NCBI GenBank assembly: GCA_030640325.1
Contig: DAOWJM010000154.1
Span: 1 to 10,428 of the forward strand
DNA length: 10,428 nucleotides
Source of the DNA: Dehalococcoidia bacterium
Lineage (GTDB): Bacteria > Chloroflexota > Dehalococcoidia > Dehalococcoidales > BS750m-G39
Direction of reading: 5' to 3'
Shown here: positions 6,326 to 10,428 of the stretch, piece after piece
How positions within the stretch are numbered: the stretch's first letter is position 1
Layout: every line of letters begins with the position of its first letter
Notes under the pieces: model-generated
Database searches by the model: none
Told to the model about the DNA's origin: nothing
What the model saw: only the letters and a program-made list of their open reading frames with translations
Made by a program: the position numbers and the translations under genes

Positions 6326-7714
6326 ATGCTGGAAACGAAGCTTATATCACAACTACAGAAGATTGCTGGTAAGGAGGCTGTTTTAACTTCTAAGGAGGAC
6401 TTGACTACTTATTCCTATGATGGCACCACTACTTGGGCTCATATGCCTGATGTTGTGGTGCTGCCGACGACCACTGAGCAGGTGTCTCAGATTCTGAAGC
6501 TGGCTAATGAGAATGGGATTCCGGTTACCCCCAGGGGCGCTGGCACCAATGTAAGCGGTGGCTCAATCCCAATAAAGGGCGGGATTGTATTATGCACCGC
6601 CAAGATGAACAAAATCTTGGACATAAATAAGACTAATCTAACTGCCACCATTGAGCCAGGCGTAGTCCTTCAGGATTTCAACATGGCTTTAGCTAAACAG
6701 GGTCTGTTCTACCCTCCTGACCCGGTAAGCTTTTTTGGTTGCACGCTTGGAGGTAATGTAGCTGAGAATTCTGCTGGTCCCTATTGTGTAAAGTATGGTG
6801 TAACCAAGCACTATCTTCTCGGTTTGGAGGTGGTTTTAGCCAATGGCTATGTTATGAAGCTTGGTGGGGTGACGGTAAAGAATCGCACCGGATATGAGCT
6901 GATAATGCTGTTCACCGGCTCCGAGGGAACCCTGGGGGTAATAACCAAGATAACAGTGAAATTATTGCCAATGCCCCCAGCCAGGAAAACCATGATAGCT
7001 GTTTTTGATGATATGGAGGTAGCTGGTCAGGCGGTATCCGATATTATGGCTAGTGGAGTGGTGCCAGCAAAGATTGAGTTTGTTGATAATTTTGTTATCC
7101 GGCGGGTTGAGGAAATGACGCCTATGGGTCTGCCTGTAGAGGCAAATGCTCTGCTTATACTGGAGACCGATGGCTCGCCAGCAGCGGTGGAGGCCGATGC
7201 CCAGCAGATTGTTGACATCCTGAAAAAGAGCGGAGCTAAAGATGTTAAAGTAGCCAAGGACGCCAATGAGGCGGCAATGTATTGGAAGGCAAGGAGTGCT
7301 GGCTTCGCCGCTGTTTTTGGTGCCGCTCACACCGTTATGGCTGAGGATGTTGCCGTGCCCCGCGATAAGCTGGCCGAGTTCATACGAAGATTGGGTGAGA
7401 TATCCAAGAAATCCGGTTTCTTCATACAATTCCTGGGTCATGCTGGGGATGGCAACCTTCATCCGTCTATATTTACTGACATCAGGGATAAGGAGCAGTT
7501 TGCCAGAGCTCAAGAAACGATGGCAGAAATATTTAGAGCGGCAATGGAATTAGGCGGTGTGCTTTCCGGAGAGCATGGCATTGGCTTGGAGAAGCAGCGT
7601 TTCCTAAAGGAGGCTATGGACCCGGTGGCAATTGACATAATGAAGAAGATAAAGGGAGTATTAGACCCCAACAACATCCTTAATCCGGGAAAGATTTGGG
7701 AAGAAGGGGCATGA
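6326..7714 (+). CDS. GlcD-like FAD-linked 2-hydroxyacid dehydrogenase (D-lactate/glycolate oxidase family)
   Basis: This 462-residue protein is full length for the GlcD/DLD family, which oxidises D-2-hydroxyacids to 2-oxoacids and passes electrons to a partner. The PCMH-type FAD domain spans about 38-218, with PRGAGTNVSGG (69-79) for the FAD pyrophosphate and GGNVAENSAGP (142-152). The C-terminal substrate domain carries HAGDGNLHP (372-380) and GEHGIGLEK (415-423). Histidines 372 and 379 and Glu416 are where known D-lactate dehydrogenases bind a divalent metal next to the substrate. DPNNILNPGKIW closes the protein as usual. The ribosome binding site is AAAGGGGG (6313-6320). It overlaps functionally with the next gene, one base away, which supplies the iron-sulfur subunit. 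The natural acid could be lactate, glycolate, an aryl-lactate or mandelate; sequence alone cannot decide. Confidence 0.9.
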   Translation: MLETKLISQLQKIAGKEAVLTSKEDLTTYSYDGTTTWAHMPDVVVLPTTTEQVSQILKLANENGIPVTPRGAGTNVSGGSIPIKGGIVLCTAKMNKILDINKTNLTATIEPGVVLQDFNMALAKQGLFYPPDPVSFFGCTLGGNVAENSAGPYCVKYGVTKHYLLGLEVVLANGYVMKLGGVTVKNRTGYELIMLFTGSEGTLGVITKITVKLLPMPPARKTMIAVFDDMEVAGQAVSDIMASGVVPAKIEFVDNFVIRRVEEMTPMGLPVEANALLILETDGSPAAVEADAQQIVDILKKSGAKDVKVAKDANEAAMYWKARSAGFAAVFGAAHTVMAEDVAVPRDKLAEFIRRLGEISKKSGFFIQFLGHAGDGNLHPSIFTDIRDKEQFARAQETMAEIFRAAMELGGVLSGEHGIGLEKQRFLKEAMDPVAIDIMKKIKGVLDPNNILNPGKIWEEGA

Positions 7715-7715
7715 T

Positions 7716-9005
7716 ATGGCAATAACTACCAGAGATAGGTATGAGCAGATAAAGAGGTTTGAAGGTGACCTGAGCCAGTGCATGAAGTGCGGCTTTTGCA
7801 CCTTTTTTTGCCCGGTGTATCAGGAGGAATTTGTGGAATCCTCTGTTGCCAGGGGCAAGAATATGATGATACGGGAACTGCTGGCGGGCGAGCTGGATTA
7901 TACTAAAGAGTATGCTGACCGACTCAATAAGTGCACTCTGTGTATGGCCTGCACCACCAATTGCCCAGCCAGGGCAAATATTCCCAATGTCATTGTTGCT
8001 GCCAGGGCAGATACGGTTGAGGCTAGGGGAATAAAGTTTCCCTATAATATTGTTTACCGGTGGGTCTTGCCACGCCGCACACTCTTTGGCAATGTAGTCC
8101 GCTTTGCCTCCTGGTTTCAGGGCATTTTCCTGCCCAAGACCGAGGGCACAATCAGGCATTTATCCATGTTCCTGTCGGCTCTGGGTAAGGGCAGACAAAT
8201 ACCTGAAATTGCCCCCAAGTTTCTACGGCAGGTAGTCCCGGTGGTAAATAAGCCCCCGGCTGGTGTTGAGACCAGGATGAAGGTGGGCTATTTTACCGGC
8301 TGTATGACTGACTTTGTCCTGCCAGACTTAGGTGAACATATAATTGATTTCCTAAATAGGAAAGGGGTAGAGGTGGTGGTGCCCAAGGAGCAGGGCTGCT
8401 GTGGGGCACCGGTGTTTCTGGGGGCTGGTGATTTTGACACTGGTAGGAAGATGGCTGATACCAATGTAAAAGCCTTTGAGGATGTAGATTACATAATATC
8501 GGACTGTGCTACCTGCACCTCGTCGCTCAAGGACTATGTAAAGTTTTTGGCTGATACCTCAGAGCGGAAAGAGGCTTATACTAAGTTCGGCGACAAGGTA
8601 AAGGACATTTCTGAGTTTTTGGTTGATGTATTGAAGCTACCGGCATCAGCTTATCAGCCTGCGTCCGAGGTTAAGGGTAAGAAAGTTACCTGGCACGACC
8701 CGTGTCATCTTGTCCGACATCTGGGGATAAAAGACCAGCCACGGCAGATTATAAAGTCAATACCTGGTGTAGAATATGTTGAGATGCCTAACGCCGACAG
8801 GTGCTGTGGTATGGCGGGCACGTTTAGCATTTATTACTATGACCTGTCCAAGAAGATTGCCGATAAAAAAGTGGAAGCAATTGAGTCAACCGGGGCCGAT
8901 ATTGTAGTTAGTAGCTGCCCGGGATGTGAAATTCAGTTGCTTGACGGTGTCATTAGGAATAAGATGCCGGTAAAGGTGATGCATATTATGGAGCTTTTGC
9001 AGTAG
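7716..9005 (+). CDS. GlpC/GlcF/LldE-like iron-sulfur oxidoreductase with two CCG domains
   Basis: This 429-residue protein is the likely electron-accepting partner of the GlcD-like flavoprotein. The N-terminus has a 2[4Fe-4S] ferredoxin region: CMKCGFCTFFCP (Cys22, 25, 28, 32) and CTLCMACTTNCP (Cys73, 76, 79, 83). Two CCG (DUF224) domains follow. The first uses Cys196, Cys228-Cys229 and Cys264/Cys267; the second uses Cys330, Cys363-Cys364 and Cys401/Cys404. Spacing in the first, C-x31-CCG-x33-CxxC, is canonical. In HdrB such motifs hold non-cubane [4Fe-4S] clusters, so extra clusters are possible. There is no clear membrane segment; the stretch near 120-155 is hydrophobic but broken by charges. 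The gene begins one base after the GlcD-like stop, indicating translational coupling. Physiological acceptor unknown: quinone, ferredoxin and an Hdr-type partner are all possible. Confidence 0.88.
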   Translation: MAITTRDRYEQIKRFEGDLSQCMKCGFCTFFCPVYQEEFVESSVARGKNMMIRELLAGELDYTKEYADRLNKCTLCMACTTNCPARANIPNVIVAARADTVEARGIKFPYNIVYRWVLPRRTLFGNVVRFASWFQGIFLPKTEGTIRHLSMFLSALGKGRQIPEIAPKFLRQVVPVVNKPPAGVETRMKVGYFTGCMTDFVLPDLGEHIIDFLNRKGVEVVVPKEQGCCGAPVFLGAGDFDTGRKMADTNVKAFEDVDYIISDCATCTSSLKDYVKFLADTSERKEAYTKFGDKVKDISEFLVDVLKLPASAYQPASEVKGKKVTWHDPCHLVRHLGIKDQPRQIIKSIPGVEYVEMPNADRCCGMAGTFSIYYYDLSKKIADKKVEAIESTGADIVVSSCPGCEIQLLDGVIRNKMPVKVMHIMELLQ

Positions 9006-9042
9006 GGGGAGCCGGATATCATTGGCAACTGTCATTAACTAG

Positions 9043-9075
9043 GAGGCTAGCTTTTGGAAGCTAGCCTCTCTCTTT
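9043..9075 (+). terminator. intrinsic terminator closing the plus-strand operon
   Basis: GAGGCTAGCTT (9043-9053) pairs perfectly with AAGCTAGCCTC (9058-9068) around a 4-base TTGG loop, and is followed by the pyrimidine-rich TCTCTTT (9069-9075). It lies 37 bases after the last stop codon. The minus-strand operon ends at 9092, so the same hairpin may also stall transcription from that side, but no T run follows it in that direction. Confidence 0.8.
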
Positions 9076-9091
9076 ACAACTTTACCCCGAA

Positions 9092-9697
9092 TTATTTAAG
9101 TGCCTCTTGGCATGCCTGATAACCGAGGTCAAAGGCTTTAAAGTTAACCGGGATTACCTTGGTTGGGAAGCGCTCCTCGATGGATTCTTTCACCGTTTCT
9201 ATTTTTATCGGAAGCTGATTGGTGCCAAATAATGCCCCCAGCATCACAATATTGGTTGTCAGCAGGTTTCCTGCCTCTCTGGCGAGTTGGGAGGCGTCCA
9301 GTTTAATTATTTTGCTTGAGGCCTTACCTAGTTTTTCCAGCATTGCTTCCAGGCTAGGGTACTTACTTTGTCCTAGGGCAACGGTGAATGGAATTACTAT
9401 AGCGGTGTTGAGTATGACCACGCTGGACTTGGACAGAAAGGTAATATTTTGCAGTGCTTCTGATGGTTCCAGTGCAACCATAATATCGCATCTTCCCAGG
9501 GGAGGTAGCGGTCCGTATACCTCGCTTCCCATTCTGATACTGCTGAATACCGAACCGCCTCTAACTGCCATACCCAGCACTTCAGAGCCCCTAACCCGCA
9601 GGCCATCTTTAACTGCCGCGTTCCCCAGAAGCTCCGACATTAAGATTACACCCTGTCCACCAACTCCCGAGATTAGTACATTGAATTCTTTTATCAT
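9092..9697 (-). CDS. 2-oxoacid:ferredoxin oxidoreductase gamma subunit (IorB/PadE-like)
   Basis: This 201-residue protein is the gamma-type subunit of 2-oxoacid:acceptor oxidoreductases, which oxidatively decarboxylate a ketoacid to its acyl-CoA. The N-terminus NVLISGVGGQGVILMSELL (6-24) and the MAVRGGSVFSSIRMG block (43-57) are its two signature regions, and TTNIVMLGALFG (147-158) is the conserved C-terminal motif. IorB proteins are about 195-200 residues, so it is complete. The frame stays open to 9754, but ATG 9697 is chosen because AGGAG (complement of 9706-9710) lies 8 bases before it and the family starts here. It is 5 bases downstream of the GltD-like gene. It needs a TPP-binding alpha subunit, which must be coded further upstream, past the right edge. 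Specificity (indolepyruvate, phenylglyoxylate or other) is unknown. Confidence 0.88.
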   Translation of the reverse strand: MIKEFNVLISGVGGQGVILMSELLGNAAVKDGLRVRGSEVLGMAVRGGSVFSSIRMGSEVYGPLPPLGRCDIMVALEPSEALQNITFLSKSSVVILNTAIVIPFTVALGQSKYPSLEAMLEKLGKASSKIIKLDASQLAREAGNLLTTNIVMLGALFGTNQLPIKIETVKESIEERFPTKVIPVNFKAFDLGYQACQEALK

Positions 9698-9702
9698 TTT
9701 CT

Positions 9703-10428
9703 TTACTCCTGCACTATAGCTTTGTAGGGGCAAATTTGGGCACAAATTGCACAACCATCACACATGGAGGTATCGACCATGGTTTTGCCGTCGTCTCTCC
9801 ATATTGCTGGACAGCCTAGCAGCATAATACACTTTTCACTGCCCACACCACAGCTAAGGCAGCGCTTAGCCTCAGCAGTAGCTACCTCTTGGCTGAGACC
9901 GCTTTCAACCTCGGCGAACCCCTCCAGCCGTTCAGCCACAGGCAATTTACCAGCTTTTGCCCGTGGTACTGGCTCGATACAATCCAAAGAGAGCTCCTCG
10001 TAGCTGATAGTGGGGATTTTCTCCTCGGTTATGGCAAGAGCCTCTCCCCTCAGGTATCTATCAATAGAGTTTGCTGCTTTTCTACCAGCACCAATGGCAT
10101 CAGCCACTGTTGCTGGGCCAGTAACCATGTCGCCACCGGCGAAGATACCCGGTTTGCCAGTGGCGAGAGTGCTGGTATCAGCTATCAAGGTGCCCTGGGG
10201 GGAAACTTTAAGCTGGTTATCAGTAAAGGGGAGTTCCGGTGCCTGGCCAATAGCCGATATTACTGTGTCAACATCAATAGTAAACTCGGAACCCTCGATT
10301 GGGATGGGGCGCCGGCGCCCACTGGCATCTGGCTCGCCTAGCTTCATCCGAATGCATTCTATCCCGCTAACTTTACCGTTGCCTAAAACCTTGGTCGGAG
10401 CAGCCAGGTAGGTAACATTAACACCCTC
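9703..10428 (-). CDS. GltD-like NAD(P)/FAD oxidoreductase with C-terminal ferredoxin domain (C-terminal part; runs off right edge)
   Basis: The frame is open across the right edge and gives 241 C-terminal residues. Numbering from the edge, residues 1 to about 130 are the end of a GltD-type pyridine-nucleotide:disulfide oxidoreductase domain: DTVISAIGQAPELPF (54-68) and the FAD-binding motif GIFAGGDMVTGPATVADAIG (94-113). A linker is followed by a two-cluster ferredoxin tail: CLSCGVGSEKC with GCPAI (Cys190, 193, 200, 206), then CDGCAICAQICPYKAI (Cys223, 226, 229, 233). GCPAI and the second cluster resemble the ferredoxin end of IorA. Such proteins pass electrons between ferredoxin-level centres and NAD(P). 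With the IorB-like gene right behind it, it probably makes the oxidoreductase NAD(P)-linked, like PadH of phenylglyoxylate oxidoreductase. The N-terminal FAD and NAD(P) sites are outside the window. Confidence 0.85.
   Translation of the reverse strand, partial: EGVNVTYLAAPTKVLGNGKVSGIECIRMKLGEPDASGRRRPIPIEGSEFTIDVDTVISAIGQAPELPFTDNQLKVSPQGTLIADTSTLATGKPGIFAGGDMVTGPATVADAIGAGRKAANSIDRYLRGEALAITEEKIPTISYEELSLDCIEPVPRAKAGKLPVAERLEGFAEVESGLSQEVATAEAKRCLSCGVGSEKCIMLLGCPAIWRDDGKTMVDTSMCDGCAICAQICPYKAIVQE

Noticed and set aside
6962..7513. Minus-strand open frame of 183 codons
   Set aside because: Fully antisense to the GlcD-like substrate domain, whose motifs are intact in the plus frame.
9219..9719. 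Plus-strand open frame of 166 codons
   Set aside because: Antisense to the IorB-like gene, which has clear N-terminal and central motifs and a good ribosome binding site; the Ser/Thr/Pro-rich plus translation looks like an antisense artefact.
9698..9754. 19-residue N-terminal extension of the IorB-like protein from an ATG at 9754
   Set aside because: It overlaps the end of the GltD-like gene, and the AGGAG site and family alignment both point to ATG 9697.
1..10428. CRISPR array, insertion sequence, phage, tRNA or rRNA gene
   Set aside because: I saw no repeated spacer pattern, transposase or integrase motif, terminal inverted repeats or structural RNA sequence anywhere in the window.

Overview
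The window looks like a chromosomal segment from a strictly anaerobic bacterium of middling G+C content. The evidence for anaerobic life is a set of oxygen-sensitive radical or low-potential iron-sulfur enzyme families: a 2-hydroxyacyl-CoA dehydratase/benzoyl-CoA reductase-type complex with its ATPases, and a 2-oxoacid:ferredoxin oxidoreductase. Shine-Dalgarno motifs and sigma70-type promoters show it is bacterial. Gene content and style would fit an anaerobic subsurface lineage such as Dehalococcoidia (Chloroflexota) or an anaerobic Firmicute or deltaproteobacterium, but no marker in the window settles this.

Layout. (1) Positions 3-650, minus strand: the N-terminal half of a ComM/YifB-type Mg-chelatase-like AAA+ protein, running off the left edge. 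(2) Positions 651-770: a compact divergent promoter region with two near-consensus sigma70 promoters. (3) Positions 771-9005, plus strand: one probable operon of seven genes. They encode a class III CoA-transferase, two dehydratase/reductase subunits, two BadF/BcrA-type ATPases, a GlcD-like FAD oxidase and a GlpC/LldE-like iron-sulfur protein. It closes with a clear hairpin terminator at 9043-9075. (4) Positions 9092-10428, minus strand and convergent: an IorB-type 2-oxoacid:ferredoxin oxidoreductase gamma subunit, preceded by the C-terminal part of a GltD-like flavoprotein with a two-cluster ferredoxin tail, running off the right edge.

How the genes may work together. The core of the operon has the gene order and subunit sizes of a class I ATP-dependent benzoyl-CoA reductase (bcrCBAD / badDEFG / bzdNOPQ), including two different ATPase genes. 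Its immediate neighbours are instead those of 2-hydroxyacid metabolism: a FldA-like CoA-transferase and a D-2-hydroxyacid dehydrogenase module. The convergent pair resembles the NAD-linked flavoprotein and gamma subunit of ketoacid:ferredoxin/NAD oxidoreductases, of which phenylglyoxylate oxidoreductase is one. Two models compete. In one, a 2-hydroxyacid such as an aryl-lactate is activated to its CoA ester and dehydrated. In the other, an aryl hydroxyacid such as mandelate is oxidised to a ketoacid, converted to an aroyl-CoA and dearomatised. The sequence supports the enzyme families; the substrate is inference.
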